A stretch of DNA of 64,000 nucleotides from Sipunculus nudus (taxonomy: Eukaryota > Annelida > Sipuncula > Golfingiida > Sipunculidae), in assembly GCA_026874595.1 (NCBI GenBank), contig CM049310.1:9236001-9300000 (forward strand). The letters run 5' to 3'. The notes beneath the pieces were generated by a model that saw nothing but the letters and a program-made list of their open reading frames with translations, had not been told where the DNA came from and made no database searches. Shown piece after piece: positions 50,010 through 61,616 of this stretch; position 1 is the stretch's first letter; every line of letters begins with the position of its first letter. A program made the translations under genes and the position numbers.

Positions 50010-51443
50010 TGTTCTTGCCCTTCGGGACTTAGCACTCGGTTTCTTTAGGTTGACAGACTCAACAAAAATAAGTCTAGGTTTTAATTAAACTTTATTGAAG
50101 TTGTAGCCGTAAAAACTGAAACATAGTTAAACAATGATATAAAATGTATCCTAACAGTTATATAACAATATTGATGAATTTCTAACATAATTTTGATGCA
50201 TTATACTCACGTGACAACTTGCAACTTGATAAAGCCATACATATGGTTTGGATTCTAACATTTAAATCCTTTTAACATTAATTTAATATTGTTCACAATA
50301 TTATCAATAATATTTATTGTCAGTATGATTATTGCATACAATGTATAATCTCAGCGTCCCTGTTGAACAATGTTTAATATCAACATTTTACAAATTTATT
50401 CTTTGAAATCAAGATGAAAATGATTTCACCAACTTTATAATACTTATTATATGCGTTGTTAAATTCTTCAAGAACACACACAAAAAATGGAACAGATTAC
50501 TCTATGTTAATATTATATAATGAAAATCAGAAATTTATAAGCTTACAAACAGAAATATATCCTGCTAAAGAAATTGTGAAAATTTAACAAAGTCACATTA
50601 CTAACCACTTTGGGGAAACCAGGTACACCCGTGGGTAGACTCCTTGGCCTACATATTGACTAGCAGTACAGGGTGGACTGTAACCAAACAAATGTTTACT
50701 TAAATCAGGATGATATTCAATGATATAACATTATAAATTTACTCACATGGCATAGCTAGGCCCCTAGTTTCTACATATCATAACTTGGCAAATATTACAG
50801 TTTCATATATAAATATTATGTAGATATATATTTACCAATATGTCTTGTACATTTCCATCAAATTCTACAGTGACACTACATTTTGAATAACAAGATATTC
50901 AAATGTTACAAATTAGATCTGCATGTAGGAGCATAAAATAAGTTTATGAATAGATCTAAAGTTATTTGTTTGCTCAAGACACAAATATTAATACGACTTT
51001 ATATCATAAAAGACATGGTATTAATATACAAAAGTACTGACCATTGAGCTGCAGATACAGGCTGGATGGCTTGGGGTTATTTAGCCATTTATTTTTGAAT
51101 GGCCATGCTTGCTTTCTTCTCCAAGCCTTGTACAGGAAGTGTCTTAATCTCAAACCCGCACTTTGTTTTTCTTTGTAAATTAAAATTGCTCAAGTCAAGC
51201 CTATCCTATATATAATATTTATCTTCAAACTTTAACCTAAACAGTATTTGTAAACTTAAATGAAGTACTCAAATAAAAATGAAGAACTAATGATTTAACA
51301 AATCATTGAGAGTATGCATAGATGACAACATTCACCTATTATCACTCACTGATGCTGTGACAGCACAGTAGTGGCTGCAGCAAAGACAACATTCACCTAT
51401 TATCACTCACTGATGCTGTCACAGCCCAGTAGCGGCTGCAACA
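50010..51443 (-). mobile_element. solo-LTR-like insertion with target duplication
   Basis: A 1434-bp segment begins TGTTCTTG, ends GCTGCAACA, and is flanked by GCTTG on both sides (50005-50009, 51444-51448). The paralogous site in copy 1 has a single GCTTG (41094-41098) and no insert, which proves a clean insertion. TG...CA ends and a 5-bp duplication are LTR hallmarks. AATAAA occurs on the minus strand near 50090, suggesting minus orientation. No gag-pol is visible, so a solo LTR or short non-autonomous element is likely. Confidence 0.8.
51321..51443. repeat. 62-bp tandem duplication at end of LTR-like insertion
   Basis: ACAACATTCACCTATTATCA occurs at about 51323 and 51386, each followed by CTCACTGATGCTGT. 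Two copies at the right end of the insertion. Confidence 0.85.
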
Positions 51444-52097
51444 GCTTGATACAGCTAAGGTAGAGCAGATTAACTAAACGTTAAGCACGCTGGAGCATCA
51501 TGTTATTACTCCGAGTTTCACGCCATTGCCAGTAAATATTTAACATATGCTACGGCTGCTTTAGTCCTGAACCCCAACATACATCCTAGAAATTCCTTCA
51601 ACAAACACCCCTACCTATGTGAGACACTACAATCACTATGTTAAAGCACGGAATGCTCCAATGGCTGTCCAAGACCTATCGATAGTAGGGTCAATACACG
51701 CCGATGCCGGCTACTAGCTACACTAGCCGCGTGCGACTACAATCCTACTTACTAACAGTTAGGATCTGCATACAAGGGTTGCGCCAATACCTGCTGCCCC
51801 AACATTCATTCTGACACATCTATATATTATATACAGGTCAAGCACCGATCACGGTGACTCAAAACCCTAGTTCCAGTACACATTAACAGGGAGGCCGAGC
51901 ACCCATACCGGAACCTGTAAACCTCACAAACACATTTAGCTAATAGCCTACATGGAATGTTGCGTCACATAATGTCAAAACAGCCACAAGCCCGCTGCTA
52001 TGTGTGGAGCTCAGCGCATGACCCCTCCAGGACACAAAAAAAACTAATGTACATATACAACTAGCAACTGTCATAGATTCCCTCCACCCCCACACAT

Positions 52098-53420
52098 CTA
52101 AAACTCTCCATATAGCTCGGTGGCATTCTGATTTGCCAACGGGAGCATCTCTTCAGTGGAGACCCCTTTCTGGAGGGCCAGCTGCTCAGCGACAGACATA
52201 AGAGCCCATGGTGTTCGGGAGAGATACGGGGCATCTGACTCCAGAAGAAGCTTGCAGGTGGGAATCTGTCGTATAGCCCAGCATGTTTTGGGGTTCTGTA
52301 GGGACCGGCAGGACACACAAAAATAGCACCTCTCCAGCTGTTGCATCCACGTGTGAGCCTCAATGAGGTTTCCTACAAAACAGTGGCGATAGATACGGTA
52401 GTTGGAAAACCCGGACTCCCTGAGTATTTGAAGCATGTGGGCCGCTGCGGTACCCGGGCCATAATCCCTCAAATGCAACACCAACACCCTTCCTTCCATG
52501 GGACACCTCTTGATGGTGGTGAGAAGCGCACGCATGAATTGTCGCTGCCGTTCCTGTTCTTGGAGTGATGTACCTGTGTACTCAAGCCCCACTTCCCCTA
52601 TGGTTATGGCATCGCACGCGATAGCTGTCTCCACCAGTTCGTTGGCCCGCACGACAGGAGCAACGTCATGGCCTACGACCCGTGGGTGCATGCCAACAGC
52701 ACTTTTTGCAGTTATCCCAGAAGAGTCATTGGGGGAACGTGTCACTGTTCCCAAAGATCCATTGTCCACCATGCCAACAACTCACAGCCTGTGTAATAGC
52801 TGCTCCAGGACCTGACACAAGAACCATGCAACAGCCTATCGGCATGCATATGGGTATTAATCAACATGGGGGCGTGGTGGTCCTGATCCCTCTAGCTGAC
52901 GATGGACATGCGTGTTACGGCAGGTACCTGTTGTAGCTGCCTCCACAAGATGGAATAGTGGACCAAGGCTGACTCTGAGTTAGGGGAGACACCTGTAGGA
53001 CCCAGGGTTGAGTCCACTTATACACCCCAGCGGCAGTGGTAAGAAACACCGCATGATGCTCAGAGAACCCAGTTTTCCTGCAGAGCTTTCGGTTGGCCAG
53101 TACATGTCGTTCTGCACTGCATATTGCCGCAGAGCCAAGGCCTTTGGGAGTTGCAAGGCTACCGTTAGGGAATGCAACAGGACATATATGCGGCGGATGT
53201 ACTGGTGCTGTCTCTCATCCGAATACAGGTCACCGTCATGGCTGTGATGGTGGATGCAGTCATAGGGGTTGTCCGTGGAAACTACACACGAATGACAGGC
53301 TGCCTCGGGGATTATCCAATAGGGTAGATGGGCGCTGATGGCATGCCTATGCAAATGACGGTGGGAAAAACTTTTCTGGCACACTAGACAGTCTCCAGTT
53401 GGGCCCTGGATGCCCACTTC
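52098..53420 (-). pseudogene. zinc-finger/TatD-like nuclease, copy 2
   Basis: Minus-strand ORF 53417-52980 carries a C2H2-like finger (CLVCQKSFSHRHLHRHAISA H) and further Cys/His pairs (AACHSC). After a frame change, THMHADRL near 52850 gives the TatD HxH metal-binding motif. ORF 52772-52098 carries the rest of the TatD barrel: AVGMHPRVVG, IGEVGLEYTG, VLHLRDYG, IYRHCFVGN and LLLESDAPYL, ending at a natural-looking C-terminus. All metal-ligand motifs are present. Two frame changes separate the three parts; introns could account for them but I see no clear splice pair. The finger-plus-TatD layout resembles TATDN2-like proteins, which is an inference. Confidence 0.7.
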
Positions 53421-54164
53421 CCGCTGCCCCCTGGGAGACTACCCTACTCGCCCTTGGAGAGCGACGAGGTCCAATCGGGGCGGTGCGCATGTTCTGGCTC
53501 AACTGGTGCCATTGAGGCCCCACCCCATGACACACTCTGCTGGCCCTCTTCCGACCTGATGGTGCTACTGGCCATTCTAACACCCCCAGACCGACCTGAT
53601 GGCCTCATCGGAGTCCACCTCCTGGCAGGCGTATCCCCCTGGGGAACTTACAGTGCTGGCCACCACAAGGACATCTGTGACCTCTGGTGGCCCCTCACTG
53701 CTACTCTTCCCGCTGTAGACGGGGACGAATTTATGTTCTTCTCGGTCCATAGCTGCAACAAACTCCGAGATTGTTATTCTCCCTACTGCCTTAACTACCG
53801 GTATGTTAGTTCCACGTCTTGTGAACTACTTGATGCACTTGTAGTAATAGGCTATCACCGGACCTTGCACAGCCGTCACATGTCTTATAGAGACGCCGCA
53901 AAGCGGACCTTTTCATTCTTTATGCACGCACTAACTTAACCAGATTAGTCCCTGACTAACTTTTCTTTCATGAGTCTTATAGAGACACCGTATAGCGGAC
54001 CTTCTCATTCCTTATGCACACGCTAAATTAACTACATCAGTCCCTGACTTACTTTTCTTTCATGAGTCTTATAGAGACGCCACATAGCGGACCTTCTCCA
54101 TTAGTATGCACATGCTACCTTAACTGAATTAGTCCCTGACTGCCTATTCTTGCCCCCATACATG
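53391..54164. other. flank between TatD gene and gypsy E
   Basis: A 161-residue plus-strand ORF (53454-53939) lies here but looks like a shadow of the TatD-gene 5' region and has no recognisable domain. The right half is a tandem repeat. Confidence 0.5.
53883..54150. repeat. about 92-bp tandem repeat, three copies
   Basis: TCTTATAGAGAC(G/A)CC starts at 53883, 53975 and 54066. Each is followed by AGCGGACCTT, ATGCAC, and AGTCCCTGACT. A decayed fourth core, GAGACACCGCAGAGCGGATC, is at about 54236. Confidence 0.88.
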
Positions 54165-54628
54165 TCATCTGTAATGTAATCTGTTAAGAGTTGTTGGCCT
54201 CCTCCTGACCTTTCTGGACCTTCTTAAGTACAAGGGAGACACCGCAGAGCGGATCTTCTCCCCTATGCTGTGACCAGCATGAGATGCATTGGACACAGAG
54301 TTGGGTGTGGTAGGAATCGGTGGCTCGAGTCCCGGGGATGGCCCAGCAGCTGCAGGCACATGCCCCGTTTCCTGTTGGGGGATGGGAGAGCCAATGTCAG
54401 GTGTACAATCAGTGGAAACGGCCGTGTCCTAAGAAAATAAACCGGGGTCTAGACTTCACCACTAAGTAGGGGCCCTTCCAAACCGGCTGTATCTTTGGAC
54501 TTAACCCCTTCTTGGCAGACCTATCACGCAGATACACCACGTCCCCAGGAGTAAACTGAACCTTGTTGGCTCTCAAGTTGTAGTTGCAATCCTGGGTTAC
54601 CAAACTCAATTTCAATCTAGTTCTAACC

Positions 54629-54672
<44 letters not shown>

Positions 54673-55003
54673 GTTCAATGAGCTCTTGTACCCATTTCTC
54701 TGGAGCTTGGGGAGATAGGGGAGCCGGTAGGTTACCCATGACTAGATCTACAGGTTGGATCACTTCTTGGCCCAACATAATCTCGTTTGGAGTAAACCCG
54801 GTAGAGCGGTTGACTGTAGCATGTAGTGCCATTTTAATCAAGGGTAGATCTTCATCCCACCCATGGATGTTACCCTCAATCGAGCAACAAATAAGCTGGA
54901 GCAGGGTTCTATTCTGCACCTCGACCTGGCCAGTGGACGCCGGATGGATGGGTGTAGTTTGGGTACATGCAATGCCCATGCATCTGCAAAAAGCTGCAAA
55001 CAA
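54165..55003 (-). pseudogene. gypsy E integrase C-terminal half
   Basis: Minus-strand 55003-54675 covers the end of the integrase core (TPIHPASTGQVEVQNRTLLQ, containing the position of the third catalytic acid as VE) and HATVNRSTGFTPNEIMLGQE. 54620-54420 covers the C-terminal SH3-like domain (FTPGDVVYLRD). A basic tail ends NRLHYR at 54165. An (AT)n tract has expanded inside the coding region and appears as alternating Ile-Tyr residues. The upstream part is missing beyond 55003. Confidence 0.82.
54634..54669. repeat. (AT)n tract inside integrase coding sequence
   Basis: Alternating A and T between two conserved integrase segments. It is absent from typical family members, so it arose within the fossil or replaced a linker. 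Confidence 0.95.
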
Positions 55004-55009
55004 ATTTGA

Positions 55010-55235
55010 CTTTCAAAGCACATTAGCACTCTGAAGAGAAAACAAATAAAATATTCTACCACCTGGGAAATAATCCAACACTTTACAGAATGAAACGGAC
55101 CTCGGACCAATGTAATCTCTGTATGGAGGAGAAATACAGCATACTGCACCACAAAAGCGACAAGTCAATAATCCTACTAAACAGGCGAAGTGAATTAATT
55201 TCGAAATGCCGACACCTGAAGCCATCGAACCGTGT
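55010..55235 (+). pseudogene. possible retroelement C-terminal zinc fragment
   Basis: The plus-strand frame reads NNPTLYRMKRTSDQCNLC, then EEKYSILHH and LLNRRSELISKCRH. This Cys/His pattern and the wording resemble the C-terminal ends of certain invertebrate retrotransposon proteins. I cannot name the family. It abuts the broken end of gypsy E. Confidence 0.35.
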
Positions 55236-56106
55236 AAAAAGAAAGTAACAGTTATAGCTGGGTCCCCAACAAGCGTCAGTTATCTGATGATCGCCCGGGT
55301 GCCGATAACGGCAAAGGCGTGAAACTCGGCGTAATAACACAATGCCAGCGTGCTTAACTTTTAGTCAATTTAAATATATATATATAATTAGAAGTGCATG
55401 TATGTATCAAAAGCTGTTTATTATGTACTCCCCCCCCCTAGAAATATATAATATTATTCATGACCTATCAGCATATTCATAATGTGTGGTAATATGGTTG
55501 TACCCAAGGTCCCCATGGTCCAGTGGTTGACCTTTTGCCTGCCTGATCCTCAGTACAGGAGACAGATAGCTTGCTGGCAACCTGTATTTAACAGGGAAGG
55601 CCTCTTTTGATCCCTCCTCTTGGCCTCTGAAACATATATCAATGTATTATTTTTGTTTTGAATATAAAACAAGTTACACTTCAGTTGTTCATGCAAGCTA
55701 GTACAGATAAAGAGTTTATGTTTAAAATTCATTATTTTAATGCCATGTTTTCATTCAATTTTGTATTTCTGTTATACATATGGCCATTTAATGTTTTGTG
55801 GTTATATCATGGCTGACATATCAACAACAGACAAATTATAAATAAACACAAATTATAATATATCATTGTCTTCAGATTAAAGTATGTAGTTATGTGTTTA
55901 TTTGGTTAAATTTACCCGAACATTTGTGGAACAAAATAATTTGATACATATATATATATATATATATATATTTAATACTTTATCAAATAAGATATGATAT
56001 TTTGGCACAACAATGTGTTTCTCATTGGGAATAGAATACATACATAAAGGATGTGGATCTGGCAGGGATGATGCTTCCAAAAGTGATGAAAATGCTGTAG
56101 CCTCTA
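55236..56106. other. non-coding stretch
   Basis: No gene seen. Contains a C-tract near 55430-55438 and an (AT)n run at about 55946-55971. Confidence 0.55.
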
Positions 56107-58308
56107 CTATGTATGCATATTAAAATGGGTAACCAAAATGTCTTTAATTACGGTAAACTCCCAAAGGTCTCCCTGAATTCTAGTGCTAACACACAAGCTT
56201 TCAAAATATTTTACACCTTTATATTTTAATGATTTTGCAACCTGAAACATCTTTATATCTGTTATATGAGTCAAGGACATCTGAATATTAACAGGGAGAT
56301 CCACTAGCTGGAAAGTGTGTGTTCTGCTTGCTTCAACAGGTGATAGATCTAAAAAGTTTTATGTGGAATTGATGAGAGATTGTTTCATTTGATGACTGTG
56401 CCACAGTCTTGGCTATGTTAACTTTGTTCTTTGAAATTCTGTTTCAGAATGAAATGAACGTTTTTGAAATAGCTATGTTTAGCTTAGAATTACAGTGTCC
56501 AGCAATGAACAAGTGGGCCAAATTTCAAGGATTGACTGGGCTAATGAGTCATGAAATGTCCTTTTTGGTTTTATTCTTTGATCTGGAAACTCTTTTTTGT
56601 ATGTCTCTAGAAATCCAACAATAAACTCATTTATGATGTCTATGTCACACAGGCGCAGGGATGGAGCACAAATAAAGTGTATTGCATCAAGCAATTTCAG
56701 TAGCACCTCCCACTTGGGATCAAGGGCAGGTACCTTGTGTCCAATAAATATAGAAATAATCTAAGGAAAAAACCACATCTGAGCAGCTTGCTGTTTCACC
56801 TGAATTTTGTTAGGGGTACTTGACAGCAGTGGTGTAGATTTATTAACTTTATCACTTCATATATAAGGAAAATGGACATTTTGTCATTTAAAATATCTAA
56901 GGTAGAGAAATTGCTGTGAATGCAATACTGAATGATGCAACACGACTACTCCCTCAAATAAATCATGCGAAATATCTGAAGGTAACCCATCAATTATATG
57001 AAAATATTTCAATATATGCAGAACTAAGACAGATTTTACAACATATATGGTTGCCTGAGTCGGGTCTTCCTCCACAATCCTAACTTGCTGATTGTGACCA
57101 TGTTTAGTTCTTTTTTGGGTCGGTCTGGCATCAAAGGAAGTCTGCTTTAAATAGCTTGTAATCATGCAAAATCAACACACCCTGAAGCCAACGAAGTTTT
57201 GCAGAAATCCTCCTAAACTTGACTGCCTAGGTTGTTACCTAAAATAGCTACAACTGTGCCACAGAATCTGTGAACACCATCTGGTCTTGTAACAAGGACC
57301 CCTTCATTTTCCAAGATTTTTAAGTCATGCATTAATGGCTGCAAGACATGGGTGAAGCCATGTTTTAAATGAAGTGAACTACACGGAAGCACAAGCTGGA
57401 TACTCTTTAGCTGTGACCTGTACACTGGGGGTAAATTTGCTAGGGTAATATAGAAGCCACACATTTTTTAATTTCTTACTTTCGTTCCCAAAGGATTTAC
57501 TAGTGTAAATTCATCAAAATATAAGATAAACTGAAGAGCAGTTGGATCTGCACCAAAAAGGGGATGCTCTCTCACAAGGTTGCCATCACATATATCTCGA
57601 TGGATGTTATCCTTAGATTTGTGCCCACTCATTAATTCATTATATATATCAGGATGCTGAATCATATTTTGCAGAGTTTGAAGGATAGGTACATATTGAC
57701 CAGTGGCAGATAGTCCAAAATGGTCATGGCCCATTACAAAATCTTGTGGCTAGAAATGATCTAATAATCTAGATGAGACTTAACACAAGTTTCTAGCTTG
57801 GTGACTGAGCCGAGCATGTCACATGTGCCGAACATGTGACGAAGAACTTGCCAGAAAATCAGATAATCCAATTATATTATTGATATCAGTTCCATTTTGT
57901 TCAAGAATTACTTTTACCTTTTGAATTATTTCACTATGTCGGAGGGAGAATAAACTCTCCATAACAACGGTAAACTCAGAAATGGTAGAAGCAGGGATGT
58001 TCTTTTCCTGTCTCATATGTATACGTTTTAAGGCAATTAATTTAGTCCAGTCAATAGGATTATGATCAGAAGAACTTTCCTGAATATTTACTGTTCCTAT
58101 AGAACTTTTTGTTTCACCAGACTCATTGTTTGCAGGGGTCTGTATTCCAGTGTCAGTGTCCATCTCTCTTTCAGCATTTCTCCATCTGCTCAAATGAGCC
58201 TCATGAAAACATGTGACTTGTTTTAATATGTCTTGAAAGATGTCTCACTGAAGTGTATGACCTGACACAGCCATCAGTTCCACATCTTAGTTTAAAGCAA
58301 CTTTCCAT
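56107..58308 (-). pseudogene. C2H2 protein of a multicopy animal family, decayed
   Basis: Minus-strand order: 58308-58201, a single C2H2 finger (CGTDGCVRSY...HLSRHIKTSH); 58193-57819, a Ser/Asp-rich linker and helical segment; 57734-57468, ILYFDEFTLVNPLGTKVRN; 57464-57213, FYITLANLPPVYRS and ILENEGVLV; 57165-56884, DGLPSDISHDLFEGVVV; 56706-56479, a helical segment ending in a frameshifted KPK..H region; 56304-56107, a small terminal domain (KGVKYFES). Such proteins occur in many copies in fish and invertebrate genomes, and I believe they are transposon-derived, but I cannot name the superfamily. Frame changes between segments could be introns or decay; the 56.5-kb part is clearly frameshifted. 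Confidence 0.55.
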
Positions 58309-58970
58309 AAAATGTACAGAACTGTAATGGTTTTAAAATAATTTGACAATTTCTGATTTAAAGTCATAAAATGTGCATTTGAATGAGGTATCATTAGCTG
58401 AATATTCCATAATAAACCTGTTTACTTTTTGAATAAACTGAAACCAGCAATAATTTGATTTGATATAACTCAGATGCAAGTGTATTAATCATTTAGCCGT
58501 TTTCACACTAATTTCTAATGTTCCCAACACATTATTGATGGCGTAATTTGGATAAAGGAAAATAATAATAATAATAATAGTAATAATGATAGTTATAATA
58601 ATAATAATAATAATAATAACAAATATAAATTATTAATGAGAATAAATTATTATAATTAAAGACACAACATAAAATGAACCCTATCAAATGGATGATAAAT
58701 TATATATGTTATATTAACCAATTATATACTGGTTTATACAAAGTCTCCCTATATAGCCCCTATATTAATGAAAGTTTAAGGAAAGTCAGTATTTCGTGGT
58801 TTACTCAGATCTGCAGACTAGCTGAATACAGACAGAACTGCTACAAAATACTCTTTATATACCTAATAAATCTAAAAATTCCAAGAATCACTGAAGCATT
58901 AGCAAAATATTGTGAAATCACAGATTTGTTGACTTGATACAGAAAATATGAAAACACTTGAAAACTTACC

Positions 58971-59020
<50 letters not shown>

Positions 59021-59398
59021 GTTGTGCTAAGTAAAGTCAGCAAAGCTCATGTACAATATTAATATATCTTCTGAAAAGAAAATGTCATACTACCTAAACA
59101 CTATAAAACCACATGTACAGCACCATTATGGTATGTAAAGTGTATGCAATACAACCTGATATGACCTTTGAGATATTTGTATATCATATTGTCATGTATG
59201 GACTTCAAATGTATCACTAAATGTTTTGTTTTTTATGCCAAAAAATGTATGCCTATAAATGTACCTAATCCCTATAATTCTATGAAAAATGCATGAATAC
59301 TTATAGGACACTACTCAACACAAATATGATCTAAGATGATCACATCACCAATGAATAATTAATGTTTAACAATATATACGTACAATATTTATGAATAT
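58309..59398. other. non-coding stretch with microsatellites
   Basis: Contains an (ATA/AAT)n tract at about 58559-58622 and an (AT)n tract at about 58973-59013. No gene recognised. Confidence 0.6.
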
Positions 59399-60600
59399 GA
59401 CCTGTTAAGCATACAAAAGACTGACTTGTTTGAGATCTGAGTATGTCGTATTGACGTGTATATATGGATGCAGTTGATATGTGTAACCCATTCACTTGTT
59501 TAAAACCTATAAATAATAAATATGTGACAATATAAATGTACAATATTATGAGTATGACCTGTAAAGCATACAAAATACTGACTTGTTTTGAGATCTGAGT
59601 ATGTCATATTGACATGTCTATATGGATGCAGTTGATATGTGAAACCATTTCAATTGTTTACAACCTATAAATAATAAATATGTGACAATATAAATTTACA
59701 ATATTATGAGTATGACCTGTAAAGCATACAAAATACTGACTTGTTTTGAGATCTGAGTATGTCATATTGACGTGTATATATGGATGCAGTTGATATGTGA
59801 AACCCGTTCAATTGTTTACAGCCTATAAATATTAAATATGTGATAATATAAATGTACAATATTATGAGTATGACCTGTAAAGCATACAAAATACTGACTT
59901 GTTTTGAGATCTGTTTATGTCATATTGACGTGTATATATGGATGTAGTTGATATGTGAAAACATTTCAATTGTTTACAACCTATAAATAAAAAATATGTA
60001 ACAATATAAATGTACAATATTATGAGTATGACCTGTAAAGCATACAAAATACTGACTTGTTTTGAGATCTGAGTATGTCATATTGACATGTCTATATGGA
60101 TGCAGTTGATATGTGAAACCATTTCAATTGTTTACAACCTATAAATAATAAATATGTGACAATATAAATTTACAATATTATGAGTATGACCTGTAAAGCA
60201 TACAAAATACTGACTTGTTTTGAGATCTGAGTATGTCATATTGACGTGTATATATGGATGCAGTTGATATGTGAAACCCGTTCAGTTGTTTACAGCCTAT
60301 AAATATTAAATATGTGACAATATAAATGTACAATATTATGAGTATGACCTGTAAAGCATACAAAATACTGACTTGTTTGGAGATCTGTTTATGTCATATT
60401 GACGTGTTTATATGGATGTAGTTGATATGTGAAACCATTTCAATTGTTTACAACCTATAAATAAAAAATATGTAACAATATACATGTACAATATTATGAG
60501 TATGACCTGTAAAGCATACAAAATACTGACTTGTTTTGAGATCTGAGTATATCTTATTAACATGTGTAGATGTAATATGAGAAACCTGCTCACTTGTTGT
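59399..60600. repeat. 158-bp satellite, about eight copies, 474-bp higher-order period
   Basis: The core TATGACCTGTAAAGCATACA recurs about every 158 bp from 59399 to 60506. Units at 59581 and 60055 are essentially identical over their full length, as are the pairs around them. The array was therefore amplified as a three-unit block of 474 bp. ORFs across it are by-products of the repeat. Confidence 0.95.
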
Positions 60601-61616
60601 AAAACCTATTTATAGATAAACGAATTAAACCTGTTTTATGTAGTTCATGGAACCACCTGCTGCCCTTGGCCACTTTAGATTTTACACAAAACTCTTTCAC
60701 TTTATATAAATATTAAATGATAAATCTTGCTCAATTTTTTTTGTCTTTACCAAATGTTATAAGGTTTAGCTTCATGCAAGTGGTACCATGTGGAACAGAA
60801 ATAATAATTGTAGGTTTTGATGTTACCATGTAAGAAGTAAAGGAAATAAATCACTCAGCTGTTGCTAATTTTTTTAACTTCTTTACTTCTCAATATTTAG
60901 TTTTTAATTTAATGAAAGAAGCAATAGAAATATTTTATGTGAGCAAGCAATTAATGGCCATGCAAGCATCCTATCTTTACCAGTTTATATTTATCTGTAT
61001 GCTGATATGCTACATCCAGGTTACTCACCCTTCAAGTTATTCTTCCATTACCCTTTGATGAAATGTTTACTGGTGTGGTACATATCTGCATAAAAGAAAA
61101 ACAGTGAGGAACACAAAATACCTTGCTTATAAAGCATATGCTACGCTGCATGCTGGGTACATTTTTTTCGACTGTATTGAAATTAGAAATTTGTAAAAGC
61201 AGCCCAATGGATTTGAATGTGACCTAATATTCTAAGTGTACATTTCAAATATTTAATATACACATAGCAACAATTAAACATTCACATGAGCAAGTTTTCA
61301 CAAATTTTTGGCACATTTAGACCAGGAAAAGTCCAAGATATTAAAAATAAAGTACACTAAAAAAATCCTCAGAACAGCCTTAACATTTCATTCTTGTATA
61401 TTAAATAGTAAATTAAAAGATTCAAGTACCAAAAATACATTCCACACTGATGCCCTTCATTTGAAAATAAATACCCCTGAGAACAGAACTATGTATGGCA
61501 ACATCTCAAGCAAAGTAAAGATACATTACAGAATAAAATATGATATATGACAACACAAAAAATTGAAATATAATAAACAAAGGCATTTGAAATCTTAGGA
61601 GAAACAGGTCTTTGGC
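60601..61616. other. non-coding stretch downstream of RAG2L
   Basis: AT-rich. No gene or inverted-repeat terminus was identified by eye. Confidence 0.5.

Larger units (their letters stand above)
45908..53390. repeat. segmental duplication, copy 2
   Basis: Direct repeat of 38432-43029, expanded by two insertions at about 47622-49205 and 50010-51443. The zinc-finger/TatD part (51449-53390) and the flank (47340-47621, 49206-50009) align closely with copy 1. Confidence 0.92.

Noticed and set aside
53454-53939. 161-residue plus-strand ORF
   Set aside because: No recognisable domain. It overlaps the 5' flank of the minus-strand TatD gene and runs into a tandem repeat.
59340-60593. Five near-identical 61-77 residue ORFs, and possible CRISPR-like spacing
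   Set aside because: The whole 158-bp unit is repeated, with no distinct spacers. This is a eukaryotic satellite, not a CRISPR array or gene family.
31653-61616. Search for the missing RAG1L catalytic C-terminus in the interval
   Set aside because: No frame shows the expected C-terminal zinc-binding or last-Glu region. Integrase and RT segments there belong to gypsy elements.
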